DNA of 64,000 nucleotides from positions 3,720,001 through 3,784,000 of the forward strand of contig NZ_JAUSXF010000001.1 in NCBI RefSeq assembly GCF_030816475.1. Reading direction: 5' to 3'. Source of the stretch: Arthrobacter pascens (GTDB taxonomy: Bacteria; Actinomycetota; Actinomycetes; Actinomycetales; Micrococcaceae). The position numbers and the translations under genes are program-made. The number at the start of each line of letters is the position of its first letter. The first letter of the stretch is position 1. Of this stretch, positions 18,558-27,513 are shown piece by piece. The notes below the pieces were generated by a model. The model was not told where the DNA came from and did no database searches. It was given only the letters and a program-made list of their open reading frames with translations.

Positions 18558-19775
18558 CTAGCCGGTCGCCTGGAGCGTGGCCTCGATGACGGCGGGGGAC
18601 AAGATGTACTGGGTGACCATCTGGCTGGCGCCCAGGATTGCGGCCTGGTCACCGGCCACGGACGGCCCGATCCGCAAATGGGTGGTGGCCAGCGGCAGCG
18701 AGCGCCTGTAGACAACTTCCCGAACACCCGCCATGAGGTGCTCCCCGGCCTGACCCAGGCTTCCCCCGATGACAATGACGGAAGGGTTGAGCAGGTTCAC
18801 CACGGTAGCGAGCACGTCCCCTACATCGCGCCCGGCCTGGCGCAGGGCCTGGATGGCTTGCAGGTTGCCGTCAGCCACCAGCCGGAGCACATCGCTCCCC
18901 TTGGCCGCGGGAATCCCCTGCCGGTTCAGTCCGGCGGCCACTGCCGGGCCTGAGGCGAGCGCTTCCAGGCAGCCGTAGTTGCCGCAGCGGCACAGCACCT
19001 CGTCGCCGCGGGGGACGCGGACGTGGCCCAGATCCCCGGCGGTGCCGTTAGCACCGCGTTGCAGTTCCCCGTTACTGATGATCCCAGCGCCGATGCCGGT
19101 GGCCACCTTGACGAGCAGGAAATTGTCGTGCTCGGGCCAGTGCGCCGTGCGCTCGCCCAGGGCCATGATGTTCACGTCATTGTCCACCAGGACGGGAACA
19201 GGCAGGGAGCGCTGGACGTAACGGACGACGTCGAACCCGTCCCAGCCCGGCATGATGGGCGGCTTAACCGGCCTGCCCGTGGCATGCTCCACGGGCCCGG
19301 GCAGGCCGATCCCCACCCCTGCGAGGTCATTCAGGCTCCGCCCGGCAAGCGCAAGGAGGGAAAGGCCCTCTTCAACTACCCTGTCCAGCACGGTTTCAGG
19401 GCCTTCGGCCACATCCTGCGCCAATCGCTGTTCTGTCAGGACGCGCCCGGACAGATCGGTGACGGCAACAATGACGTGGGTGGCCCCGACGTCGACTGCA
19501 AGCACCGCGCGGGCCGCCGGATTGAAGGCAAAGCGCGACGGCGGCCTGCCGCCGCTGGAGTTCGCCTCACCCGCCGGCCCCACCAGCCCGGAAAGAATCA
19601 GGGCATCGATCCGGGAGGCCACGGTGGAACGCGCCAGACCTGTGGTCAGCGCAAGCTCTGCGCGGGTCCGCGCCTTGCCGTCGCGCAGTAGCTGGAACAG
19701 GTCTCCGGCCCGCGCGAGAGTGCCGCCGTTGTCAGGGGCAGTCGTGTCTGTTCCGGGCATGAGGCTCATGAACAA
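18558..19775 (-). CDS. ROK-family transcriptional repressor (NagC/XylR-like)
   Basis: The protein has 405 aa. An N-terminal winged helix (KARTRAELALTTGLARSTVASRIDALILSGLV) is followed by an ROK sugar-binding domain with VDVGATH, VGIGLPGPVEH, VLVDNDVNIMALGE and GIGAGIIS. The zinc cluster CRCGNYGCLE that orders the ROK fold is intact. It diverges from a sugar-catabolism operon and is probably its sugar-responsive repressor. Likely start codons are the three ATGs within the first six codons. Confidence 0.92.
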   Translation of the reverse strand: MFMSLMPGTDTTAPDNGGTLARAGDLFQLLRDGKARTRAELALTTGLARSTVASRIDALILSGLVGPAGEANSSGGRPPSRFAFNPAARAVLAVDVGATHVIVAVTDLSGRVLTEQRLAQDVAEGPETVLDRVVEEGLSLLALAGRSLNDLAGVGIGLPGPVEHATGRPVKPPIMPGWDGFDVVRYVQRSLPVPVLVDNDVNIMALGERTAHWPEHDNFLLVKVATGIGAGIISNGELQRGANGTAGDLGHVRVPRGDEVLCRCGNYGCLEALASGPAVAAGLNRQGIPAAKGSDVLRLVADGNLQAIQALRQAGRDVGDVLATVVNLLNPSVIVIGGSLGQAGEHLMAGVREVVYRRSLPLATTHLRIGPSVAGDQAAILGASQMVTQYILSPAVIEATLQATG

Positions 19776-19840
19776 GTGATAGCACAGCCCCTTCTGTATG
19801 TCACGCCTGAAAAGTATGACAATTGATTTTCAACTTTCGC

Positions 19841-19869
19841 TTGACGCTCGGCAGAAGTCCCTCTAGCTT
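19841..19869 (+). promoter_or_regulatory. Promoter of the sugar operon
   Basis: TTGACG (19841-19846) and TAGCTT (19864-19869) are separated by exactly 17 bases, a good housekeeping-sigma match. Just upstream, TTGATTTTCAA at about 19823-19833 is a small inverted repeat (TTGA-TTT-TCAA) and a candidate part of the ROK operator. The first gene starts at 19948. Confidence 0.55.
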
Positions 19870-19947
19870 TGGGTGTGAGGCAGCCCACTGGCCTGGGAAC
19901 GATCCAGGACCGCAGCAGCCATCCAACCCCAATGACGAGGAGAGACA

Positions 19948-20688
19948 GTGTCATACTCGATCCAGCTCTACACGGTCCGAAAGGCCCTTGAAGAGGATCT
20001 CGCAGGAACCATCCAGCACCTGGCAGAAATCGGCTTCACCATGGTTGAGCCCTACCGCTTCGTTGCCAAAGCCGCCGAACTGAAGCAGGCTTTGGCAGAC
20101 AACAATCTCACCGCCCCCTCGGGCCACGCGCCACTGCTCCAGGAAAACCAGGACGAAATCTTTGCCGCCGCCCGGCAGCTGGGCATTGGTACTGTCATTG
20201 ACCCGCATGTGCCCGTTGAGCGTTGGAACTCTCTCTCAGACATCAAAAAGACCGCAAATCAGCTCAACGCTGCGGCCGCCAAAGGGGCCGAATACGGTGT
20301 CCGGGTCGGCTACCACAATCACTGGTGGGAGGTTGAGTCCGTCATCGACGGCAAGACCGCCTTGGAGCACCTGGCGGACAACCTTGATCCCGCCGTCGTG
20401 CTGGAACTCGATACCTACTGGGCCGCTGTTGGCGGCCAAAACCCCGCGGAGCTCCTGGCGCGGCTTGGCGATCGCGTCAAGTTCATCCACATCAAGGACG
20501 GCCCGCTGACCTCAGACCCGTCGAGCCAGACCGCCGTGGGTGACGGAAAGATGGCCATCTGGGACGTCATTGCCGCCGCAGGTTCCATTGAGGCCGGGGT
20601 CATTGAACTCGACGACTTCCAGGGCGATATGTTCGACGCGGTCCGTGACAGCTACAACTACCTCAGCGCCGGAAAGGTATCCGCATGA
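19948..20688 (+). CDS. Sugar phosphate isomerase/epimerase-family TIM barrel (YcjR/IolE-like)
   Basis: The protein has 246 aa with a GTG start preceded by GAGGAGAG. It is an AP-endonuclease-2-like TIM barrel. Metal-ligand positions are visible in GYHNHWWE, LELDTYWA, KFIHIKDG and AGVIELDDF. Enzymes of this fold isomerise, epimerise or hydrolyse keto-sugars. It is the first gene of an operon with two Gfo/Idh/MocA dehydrogenases, which fits action on a 3-keto-glycoside or similar intermediate. The stop overlaps the next start (ATGA). Confidence 0.88.
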   Translation: MSYSIQLYTVRKALEEDLAGTIQHLAEIGFTMVEPYRFVAKAAELKQALADNNLTAPSGHAPLLQENQDEIFAAARQLGIGTVIDPHVPVERWNSLSDIKKTANQLNAAAAKGAEYGVRVGYHNHWWEVESVIDGKTALEHLADNLDPAVVLELDTYWAAVGGQNPAELLARLGDRVKFIHIKDGPLTSDPSSQTAVGDGKMAIWDVIAAAGSIEAGVIELDDFQGDMFDAVRDSYNYLSAGKVSA

Positions 20689-21809
20689 GCCGCGACGCAG
20701 CGAAAACAGGGCCGGTTGGAGTCGGAATCATTGGGGCCGGGGTCATCAGCAAGGAGTACCTGGACAACCTCACCAGCTTCCCGGACGTCAAGGTGGTGGC
20801 CATCGGCGATCTCTTCCAGGAATCGGCGGCCGCGAGGGCCGCTGAGTATGGCGTCCCGGTCCACGGCGGCGTGGAGGCGGTGCTGGGCAACCCGGACGTT
20901 GAGATCGTGATCAACCTGACCATTCCGGCAGCCCACGTCGAGGTCGCAACGCAAGCCGTCAACGTCGGAAAGCACGTGTGGAGCGAAAAGCCGTTCTCCT
21001 TGGACCGCGAAAGCGGCCTGGGGCTGCTCAAGACCGCAGACGCCGCAGGTGTGCGCCTTGGCTGCGCGCCTGACACCTTCCTGGGCGCCGGACTGCAGAC
21101 AGCCCGCCGCATGATCGAGCGCGGTGACATCGGTGCACCGCTCACGGCCCTTACCCTGATGCAGTCCCCAGGACCGGAGTCATGGCACCCCAACCCGGCT
21201 TTCCTGTTCCAGGACGGCGCAGGCCCGCTTTTCGATATCGGCCCGTACTACCTGACCACCCTGGTGCAGACCTTCGGCAGCATCCGCAGGGTTGCCGCCT
21301 TCGGCTCCAGGTCCAAGGAAACCCGTGTGATCGGTTCGGGTCCCAAGGCCGGTGAAGAGTTCGCTGTCACGGTGCCCACCCATGTGAGCTCGATCCTGGA
21401 GTTCGAGGGCGGGGAATCCGCGCAGAGCATCTTCAGTTTCGATTCACCCCTCAAGCGCGCCGGTTTCGTTGAAATCACCGGCACAGAGGCCACCATCGCC
21501 TTCCCCGATCCCAACAGGTTCGACGGCGAAGTCAGGATTTGTGCAACGGGATCGGACGACTGGACCACAGTACCTTCCGTCGGCTCCACGGCAAGCCGGG
21601 GCGCAGGCGTCCTGGAAATGGCCCGCGCCATCCGCGAAGGCCGCCCGCACCGCGCCCAGGGCGAGCTGGCGTTCCATGTGCTGGACACCATGGCCTCCAT
21701 CGCAGAGTCCATCGACACGCGTGCCTTCGTCGACGTCGAGAGCTCCGCTGCGCCGGTACCGGCCCTGCCGGAGGACTGGGACCCCACCGCAGCAACACTG
21801 TCGGCCTAG
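20685..21809 (+). CDS. Gfo/Idh/MocA-family oxidoreductase (first of two)
   Basis: The protein has 374 aa. The Rossmann fold opens with VGVGIIGAGVISKEYL, and the family EKP motif is in KHVWSEKPFSLD. The C-terminal beta-sheet domain contains LMQSPGPESWHPNPAFLFQDGAGPLFDIGPYYLTTLVQTFG, with Asp and Tyr near the active site. It overlaps the upstream isomerase gene by 4 bases. It probably oxidises or reduces a sugar or glycoside with NAD(P). A 13-bp hairpin follows the stop. Confidence 0.9.
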   Translation: MSRDAAKTGPVGVGIIGAGVISKEYLDNLTSFPDVKVVAIGDLFQESAAARAAEYGVPVHGGVEAVLGNPDVEIVINLTIPAAHVEVATQAVNVGKHVWSEKPFSLDRESGLGLLKTADAAGVRLGCAPDTFLGAGLQTARRMIERGDIGAPLTALTLMQSPGPESWHPNPAFLFQDGAGPLFDIGPYYLTTLVQTFGSIRRVAAFGSRSKETRVIGSGPKAGEEFAVTVPTHVSSILEFEGGESAQSIFSFDSPLKRAGFVEITGTEATIAFPDPNRFDGEVRICATGSDDWTTVPSVGSTASRGAGVLEMARAIREGRPHRAQGELAFHVLDTMASIAESIDTRAFVDVESSAAPVPALPEDWDPTAATLSA

Positions 21810-21820
21810 AGGACTGGATT

Positions 21821-21851
21821 GGTTGCCGGCCCGGTTAGCGGGCCGGCAACC
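21821..21851 (+). terminator. Perfect 13-bp hairpin before the binding-protein gene
   Basis: GGTTGCCGGCCCG (21821-21833) pairs perfectly with 21839-21851 around GTTAG. There is no U tract. In sugar operons such structures often set relative levels of enzymes and binding protein. Confidence 0.5.
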
Positions 21852-21967
21852 AGGGCCTACCATGCCCGCTACGAACTGCCAGGACCGCCCAGGATGGGCG
21901 CTTGTATCACTCGCTTATGCACCAGCCACACCCGCACCAGCTCGACGACGAGAAAACCGGAGCAACC

Positions 21968-23290
21968 ATGAAGAATCCCCTGAAAGTCTTATCGACCCTG
22001 ACCGCCATTGCATCACTGGCCCTGGGTCTCAGTGCCTGCGCCAGCGGCAGCCCGCAGGCCACCAGCGACACCATCACTTACTGGGCGTCCGACCAGGGCA
22101 ACAGCCTGGACGACACCGCAGCCAAGCTCAAGCCCTCTCTTGACCGGTTTACCGAGAAGACCGGAGTCAAGGTCAATCTTGAGGTCATCAGCTGGACGGA
22201 CCTTTACAACCGCATCCTGACCGCCGTCACCAGTGGCGACGGCCCTGATGTCCTGAACATCGGCAACACCTGGGCAGTGACGCTGCAGGAAACCGGAGCC
22301 TTCGAACCGGTTGAAGGGAAACTGCTGGAGGCAGTGGGCGGCAAAGACCGCTTCCTGAAGACCAGCTGGTCCACCGGCGGCGCAGAAGGCAAGACCCCGA
22401 CGTCGGTGCCCCTATACGGGCTGGCGTACAACATGTACTACAACACGAAGCTGTTCAAGGAAGCCGGAATCGAGAAGGCACCCGTGACCTGGGACGAATT
22501 CGTGGCCGACGCCAAGAAGCTCACGAAAGACACCAACGGCGACGGGAAGCCCGACCAGTGGGGGTTCACGGCCGCGGGTGCTTCAGTTTCGGCGAATTCG
22601 CACCAGGCTTTCATCAGGGGATTGCAGAACGGCGGAAGTCTCTTCGACAAGGACGGCAAGCCGACCTTTGACAGTGATCCACAAGTGGAAGGCGTGAAGC
22701 AGTTCATCGATCTGATGGCAACAGACAAAGTGATGTCGCCGTCGGACGCCGAAATCAGCCAGGGGAGCCAGAAGGTCGACAATGTCATCAATGGCAAGGC
22801 TGCGATGATGTTCGACCAGAGCCCGCTTAAGAACTTTGACGCCCGGGGTTTCAAGGACTGGGGGGTTGCCCCCATGCCGATGATGCAGGCCGGGGCGACC
22901 GGCGCCACCGGCACTCAGAGCCACGTTGCGGGAATCAATCTAAGCGTCTTCAAGAACAGCAAGAACAAGGACAACGCCATCAAGCTGGCCGGGTTCCTGA
23001 CCAGCGACGCCGAGCAAGTTGCCCTGAACAAGGCATACTCCTCCCTGCCCGTCGTCACAGGCGCATCGTCCGACACCGCCTTCCAGACCGCCGAAGTCAA
23101 GGCCAAGAATGATGCCCTGGCCAACCACGCGATGCCCATGCCGCTCATCGCCAAGGAGGGGCAGATGGAAACGCTGACAGGCACCGCCATCAAGAACCTC
23201 TTTGCCAAGGCTGCAACCGGATCCGTGTCCGACGCAGACATAGAGGCAGCCCTCAAGGACGCCAACAACCAGATGGCTGCGGCCCAGTAA
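21968..23290 (+). CDS. Extracellular sugar-binding lipoprotein, CUT1 ABC transporter
   Basis: The protein has 440 aa. The signal peptide MKNPLKVLSTLTAIASLALGL ends in lipobox LSAC. The mature part is a family-1 binding protein: ITYWASDQGN, FTEKTGVKVNLEVISWTDLYNRILTAVTSGDGPDVLNIGNTW, PLYGLAYNMYYNTKLFKEAGI and TWDEFVADAKKLT. ATG 21968 is chosen because the preceding 22 in-frame codons do not encode a signal. Hairpins lie on both sides of the gene, as is usual when the binding protein is made in excess of the permeases. Confidence 0.93.
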   Translation: MKNPLKVLSTLTAIASLALGLSACASGSPQATSDTITYWASDQGNSLDDTAAKLKPSLDRFTEKTGVKVNLEVISWTDLYNRILTAVTSGDGPDVLNIGNTWAVTLQETGAFEPVEGKLLEAVGGKDRFLKTSWSTGGAEGKTPTSVPLYGLAYNMYYNTKLFKEAGIEKAPVTWDEFVADAKKLTKDTNGDGKPDQWGFTAAGASVSANSHQAFIRGLQNGGSLFDKDGKPTFDSDPQVEGVKQFIDLMATDKVMSPSDAEISQGSQKVDNVINGKAAMMFDQSPLKNFDARGFKDWGVAPMPMMQAGATGATGTQSHVAGINLSVFKNSKNKDNAIKLAGFLTSDAEQVALNKAYSSLPVVTGASSDTAFQTAEVKAKNDALANHAMPMPLIAKEGQMETLTGTAIKNLFAKAATGSVSDADIEAALKDANNQMAAAQ

Positions 23291-23302
23291 TTAAGTCTGG
23301 AG

Positions 23303-23335
23303 GGTGCGGGGCGCTGTCACTCAGGGCCCCGCACC
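23303..23335 (+). terminator. Hairpin between binding-protein and permease genes
   Basis: GGTGCGGGGC (23303-23312) pairs perfectly with GCCCCGCACC (23326-23335). It lacks a U tract, and the permease ribosome site AAAGGAG follows at once. The likely effect is 3'-end protection and partial termination. Confidence 0.5.
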
Positions 23336-23352
23336 CCGGCAAAGGAGTTCAC

Positions 23353-24366
23353 ATGTCCCACTCAGCCTTGGACAGCGGCACCGCCGCTAAGGGCAGTAAG
23401 CCTGCCATTGATCCCGCACCCGGCCGGCCGCGAGGCGCCATAGGGCAGCCACCACGGAAGCCCCGCCGCTCGTTCCTACCGTATGGCCTGATCCTCCCGG
23501 CCGCCATCCTCGAAATCCTGATCCACATCGGCCCGATGCTGTTGGGCATCTGGATCGCGTTCATCTCCCTGACGCAGCTCAACCTCACCAACTGGCTCAA
23601 TGCCCCCTTTGTGGGCCTCCAGAACTTCGTCAATGGACTCAACCCGGAAAGCACCATCGGGCAGGCTTTCTTCAGCACGGTGGGCCGCACGCTCGGCTAC
23701 ACCGTCCTGGTAGTCGGCTTCTCCTGGATCCTGGGCATGGCGGGAGCCGTGTTCCTGTCCTCCAACTTTAAGGGCCGGGCCATCCTGCGCACGTTCTTCC
23801 TGGTCCCCTATGCCCTTCCGGCTTACGTCGGCACCATCGCGTGGGCCTTCATGTTCAACCAGCGTGACGGTGCCGTGAACCAGATCCTGGTCGATACGTT
23901 CCACTTGTTCGGAGACGAACGGCCGTTCTGGCTCCTGGGCCAAAACTCCTTCGGAGCCATGATTGTGGTGAACATCTGGCAGCTCTGGCCGTTCGCATTC
24001 CTGATGCTGATGGCGGCCCTGCAGAATGTCCCCCACGAGGTCTACGAAGCGGCGGCGATCGACGGCGCCACGCTCTGGCAGCAGTTCCGCACCATCACGC
24101 TGCCCATGGTGCGTCCGGCCAACGGCGTGCTGTTAATGGTGATGTCCCTCTGGACCTTCAACCAGTTCAACGTCCCGTTCGTTTTATTCGGTGCATCGTC
24201 TCCCAAGGAAGCAACCCTCGTGTCACCGCTCATCTATCAGAACTCGTTCGGCAGCTGGAACTTCGGCCTGGGCGGAGCCATGAGCGTCCTGCTGCTGATC
24301 GCCTTGTTCATCGCCTCCGTCTTCTACATCCGCATGGTGCTGCCCAAGGGGGCCGACAATGATTGA
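23353..24366 (+). CDS. Sugar ABC transporter permease (MalF/UgpA-like)
   Basis: The protein has 337 aa. A charged N-terminal tail of about 40 residues precedes six membrane segments. The EAA loop is EVYEAAAIDGATLWQQFRTITLPMVRP, which docks on the ATPase. AAAGGAGTTCAC precedes ATG 23353. The 3' end overlaps the next permease gene by 8 bases. It forms the channel with the next product. Confidence 0.93.
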   Translation: MSHSALDSGTAAKGSKPAIDPAPGRPRGAIGQPPRKPRRSFLPYGLILPAAILEILIHIGPMLLGIWIAFISLTQLNLTNWLNAPFVGLQNFVNGLNPESTIGQAFFSTVGRTLGYTVLVVGFSWILGMAGAVFLSSNFKGRAILRTFFLVPYALPAYVGTIAWAFMFNQRDGAVNQILVDTFHLFGDERPFWLLGQNSFGAMIVVNIWQLWPFAFLMLMAALQNVPHEVYEAAAIDGATLWQQFRTITLPMVRPANGVLLMVMSLWTFNQFNVPFVLFGASSPKEATLVSPLIYQNSFGSWNFGLGGAMSVLLLIALFIASVFYIRMVLPKGADND

Positions 24367-25198
24367 GACCCGCAACTTCCGCATTCTGAGGAACGTGGTC
24401 CTGACCGTCCTGTGCCTCTGGGTCGCCATCCCCCTCTACGTGGTGGTTTCCACGTCGCTCAAGCCCCTCAAGGACGTCGCGGGACTGTTTCAGTGGATCC
24501 CGCGCGAAATCACAGCATCCCCGTACCTGGACATCTGGACCACCGTCCCGCTGGCCAAGTATTTCCAGAACAGCCTGATCATCACCGTCTGCGCTACCCT
24601 CTGCTCGGTGACGGTAGCAGTCCTTGCCGCATACGCCATCGCGCGGCTGCAGTTCAAAGGCAAGCGGGCGTTCAGCCTGACAGTCCTGTCGACCCAGATG
24701 TTCCCCGGCATTCTGTTCCTGCTCCCGCTGTACCTGATTTTCACCCAGATCCGGAACCTCACCGGACTTCAGCTGCAGGGCTCCTACCTCGGGCTGATCA
24801 TCACGTACATGACGTTTACCCTGCCGTTCGCCATCTGGATGCTGAGCGGCTACTTTGCCTCCATCCCCAAGGAGCTCGAAGAAGCCTCCATGATCGACGG
24901 CACCGGCCGGATGGGCGCGCTCATCCGGGTGATTCTTCCCGTCGCCAAACCAGGCATCATCGCTGTGGCGGTGTATTCCTTCATCTCCGCCTGGGGAGAA
25001 GTCCTGTTTGCGTCGGTCCTGACAAACGAAGCCACCAAGACGCTCTCGCTCGGGCTCAAGGCCTATGCCAGCGAATCCGACGTGTTCTGGAACCAGCTCA
25101 TGGCCGCCTCCGTGGTAGTCAGCCTGCCGGTGCTCATCGGGTTCATCTTGGTCCAGAAGCATCTGGTAGCGGGCCTCTCAGCCGGCGCCGTGAAGTAG
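24359..25198 (+). CDS. Sugar ABC transporter permease (MalG/UgpE-like)
   Basis: The protein has 279 aa with six membrane segments. The EAA loop is [28 protein letters not shown], and a typical end is [17 protein letters not shown]. It overlaps the preceding permease gene and is translationally coupled. No ATP-binding subunit gene is present in the operon, so the pair probably uses a shared MsiK/MsmK-type ATPase encoded elsewhere, as known for CUT1 systems of Streptomyces and relatives. Confidence 0.93.
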   Translation: MIETRNFRILRNVVLTVLCLWVAIPLYVVVSTSLKPLKDVAGLFQWIPREITASPYLDIWTTVPLAKYFQNSLIITVCATLCSVTVAVLAAYAIARLQFKGKRAFSLTVLSTQMFPGILFLLPLYLIFTQIRNLTGLQLQGSYLGLIITYMTFTLPFAIWMLSGYFASIPKELEEASMIDGTGRMGALIRVILPVAKPGIIAVAVYSFISAWGEVLFASVLTNEATKTLSLGLKAYASESDVFWNQLMAASVVVSLPVLIGFILVQKHLVAGLSAGAVK

Positions 25199-25254
25199 CC
25201 AACGTAGCTGCTGCAAGCACCACCCACAGAACATCCCAATTGAGGAGCACCACT

Positions 25255-26469
25255 ATGACGACGGCGAACACGCCATCACCGGCGCCAGCCGCCACAACCC
25301 GCCGCAAGTCACCTTTGGGGGTGGCAATGATCGGCTACGCCTTCATGGGCAAGGCCCATTCGAATGCGTGGCGGAACGTCGCCAGTTATTTCGACGTTCC
25401 GGCGTTCGAGCGGAAAGTCCTGGTGGGCAGGGATGCCGCCGCGGTCTCGGAGGCCGCCGAAAAGTATGGTTGGGCTGAAACAGCCAACGATTGGCGCACG
25501 GTGATTGAACGCGACGACATCCACGTCGTGGACATCTGCGCCCCGGGCTGGATGCATGCAGAGATAGCCATCGCTGCACTGAAAGCGGGCAAGCATGTCC
25601 TGCTGGAGAAGCCGCTCGCGAACACCCTGGCCGAGGCCGAAGCCATGACCGCTGCCGCCCAGGCAGCCCGGGCACGGGGCGTGCAGTCCCTGGTGGGCTT
25701 CAACTACCGACGCGTCCCCGCCCTTGCCCTCGCGAAGGAACTCATCGCCGAAGGCCGGCTCGGAACAGTCCGTCATATCCGCGCCGCCTACCTGCAGGAC
25801 TGGCTAGCCGACGAAACAAGCCCCATGACGTGGCGGCTGAAAAAGGAAACCGCGGGCTCCGGCGCGCTTGGAGATATCGCCTCCCACGCCATCGACCAGG
25901 TGCTGTTCCTGCTCGGGGACCAGGTCACAGAGGTCTCCGGGCGGACGCACACATTCGTGAACCGGAGGCCCGGCGCCGAGGGCCTTGAGGACGTGACTGT
26001 CGACGACGCCGCCTGGGCAACGCTGTCCCTCGCCTCCGGGGCCATCGCCTCAGTGGAAGTCTCCCGGGTGGCGACAGGACAGAAAAACTCGCTAAAGCTT
26101 GAAATCTACGGCGATAAGGGCTCCATTCTCTTCGACCTGGAAACCCTGAACGAACTCGGATTCCTGGACGCCACCGCCCCCATCCGGGAGCAGGGCTTCC
26201 GCCGGATCCTGGTCAACGAGCCCGAGCACCCGTATCTTGAAGCATGGTGGCCCCAGGGCCACATCATCGGCTGGGAGCACACGTTCACCCACGAGATCCG
26301 TGACTTCCTGCTGGCCATTGACGGAGGAACTGCGCCGTCGCCGTCGTTCGAGGACGGGCTGGCCGTCCAGCGGGTCCTGAACGCGATCGAAGAATCTGCA
26401 GCCGCGAAAAGCTCAATCATCCAACTGGCAGGCCCGCCGGCCCGCACCGCCCCCTTCGAAGGAGCCTGA
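25255..26469 (+). CDS. Gfo/Idh/MocA-family dehydrogenase (levoglucosan-dehydrogenase-like)
   Basis: The protein has 404 aa. The start ATG 25255 follows TTGAGGAG; the open frame extends far upstream inside the permease gene but that part is not coding. GVAMIGYAFMGKAHSNAW opens the Rossmann fold. LLEKPLANT is the EKP motif, and GFNYRRVPALALAKELI, YLQDWLAD and GALGDIASHAIDQ form the active site with catalytic Lys, Asp and His. From memory, this pattern is close to glycoside 3-dehydrogenases such as levoglucosan dehydrogenase of Pseudarthrobacter. A search is needed to confirm the subgroup. Confidence 0.88.
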   Translation: MTTANTPSPAPAATTRRKSPLGVAMIGYAFMGKAHSNAWRNVASYFDVPAFERKVLVGRDAAAVSEAAEKYGWAETANDWRTVIERDDIHVVDICAPGWMHAEIAIAALKAGKHVLLEKPLANTLAEAEAMTAAAQAARARGVQSLVGFNYRRVPALALAKELIAEGRLGTVRHIRAAYLQDWLADETSPMTWRLKKETAGSGALGDIASHAIDQVLFLLGDQVTEVSGRTHTFVNRRPGAEGLEDVTVDDAAWATLSLASGAIASVEVSRVATGQKNSLKLEIYGDKGSILFDLETLNELGFLDATAPIREQGFRRILVNEPEHPYLEAWWPQGHIIGWEHTFTHEIRDFLLAIDGGTAPSPSFEDGLAVQRVLNAIEESAAAKSSIIQLAGPPARTAPFEGA

Positions 26470-26470
26470 C

Positions 26471-27472
26471 ATGTCCCGCCCGTTTACCCTGTTCACCGGC
26501 CAGTGGGCCGACCTCCCCTTCGAGGAAGTCGCCAGGCTGGCGTCCGGCTGGGGCTATGACGGCCTGGAAATCGCCGTCTCCGGAGACCACCTGGACGCCT
26601 GGCGCTGGGAGGAACCCGGCTACGTCGAATCCAAACTCGCCGTACTGGAGAAATACAACCTCAAGGTCTGGGCCATCTCCAACCACCTCAAGGGCCAGGC
26701 CGTGTGCGATGACCCCATCGACTTCCGCCACGAAGCCATCGTCGGATCCAAAGTCTGGGGCGACGGAGACCCCGAAGGCGTCCGGACCCGTGCCGCAGAG
26801 GAAATGCAGCACACCGCCCGCCTCGCCAAAGCCCTGGGCGTGGACACCGTCGTCGGGTTCACCGGCTCCTCCATCTGGCAGTACGTCGCGATGTTCCCGC
26901 CCGTCCCGGAAAAAGTCATCGACGCCGGCTACCAGGACTTCGCGGACCGCTGGAACCCGATCCTGGACGTTTTCGACGAATGCGGCGTCCGCTTCGCCCA
27001 CGAAGTCCACCCCTCCGAAATCGCCTACGACTACTGGACCACCGTCCGCACCCTCGAAGCCATCGGCCACCGCGAAGCGTTCGGGCTGAACTGGGACCCC
27101 TCCCACTTCATGTGGCAGGGCATCGACCCCGTCTCCTTCATCTGGGACTTCAAGGACCGGATCTACCACGTGGACTGCAAGGACACCAAGCTCCGGTTCA
27201 CCGGCCGGAACACCGTGATGGGCTCCCACCTGCCCTGGGGCGATCCCCGGCGCGGCTGGGACTTCGTCTCCGCCGGGCGCGGTGACGTCCCCTGGGAATC
27301 ATCCTTCCGCGCCCTCACCGCCATCGGCTACACCGGACCCATCTCCGTTGAATGGGAAGACGCCGACATGGACCGCCTCCACGGCGCCCCCGAAGCCCTC
27401 GCCGCCCTCAAAAAGTACGACTACCCGGCCTCGCAAACCTCCTTCGACGCCGCCTTCAGCACCAAGGACTAG
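26471..27472 (+). CDS. Sugar phosphate isomerase/epimerase-family TIM barrel (second of two)
   Basis: The protein has 333 aa. GAAGGAG lies just before ATG 26471, which follows the upstream stop by one base. Divalent-metal ligand positions are seen in FAHEVHPSEI, LNWDPSHFMWQG, YHVDCKDT and ISVEWEDADM. It is larger than the first TIM-barrel protein of the operon and distinct from it. Together with the dehydrogenases it suggests oxidation of a sugar to a keto form followed by isomerisation or cleavage. Codon use is strongly biased to C-ending codons. A perfect palindrome ends the operon. Confidence 0.9.
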   Translation: MSRPFTLFTGQWADLPFEEVARLASGWGYDGLEIAVSGDHLDAWRWEEPGYVESKLAVLEKYNLKVWAISNHLKGQAVCDDPIDFRHEAIVGSKVWGDGDPEGVRTRAAEEMQHTARLAKALGVDTVVGFTGSSIWQYVAMFPPVPEKVIDAGYQDFADRWNPILDVFDECGVRFAHEVHPSEIAYDYWTTVRTLEAIGHREAFGLNWDPSHFMWQGIDPVSFIWDFKDRIYHVDCKDTKLRFTGRNTVMGSHLPWGDPRRGWDFVSAGRGDVPWESSFRALTAIGYTGPISVEWEDADMDRLHGAPEALAALKKYDYPASQTSFDAAFSTKD

Positions 27473-27491
27473 CAGCGGGCTTGGCCTGATA

Positions 27492-27513
27492 GGCCTGATA
27501 GGCCTATCAGGCC
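27492..27513. terminator. Perfect 22-bp palindrome between convergent genes
   Basis: The half GGCCTGATAGG (27492-27502) is followed directly by its exact reverse complement. An extra GGCCTGATA direct copy lies just upstream (27483-27491). It serves both converging transcripts as a candidate bidirectional terminator. It also contains the TGA stop of the minus-strand lipoprotein gene (27507-27509). Confidence 0.55.

Noticed and set aside
24412..25254. Upstream extension of the second Gfo/Idh/MocA gene
   Set aside because: It overlaps a permease gene in another frame, is Arg/His-rich, and TTGAGGAG marks the start at 25255.
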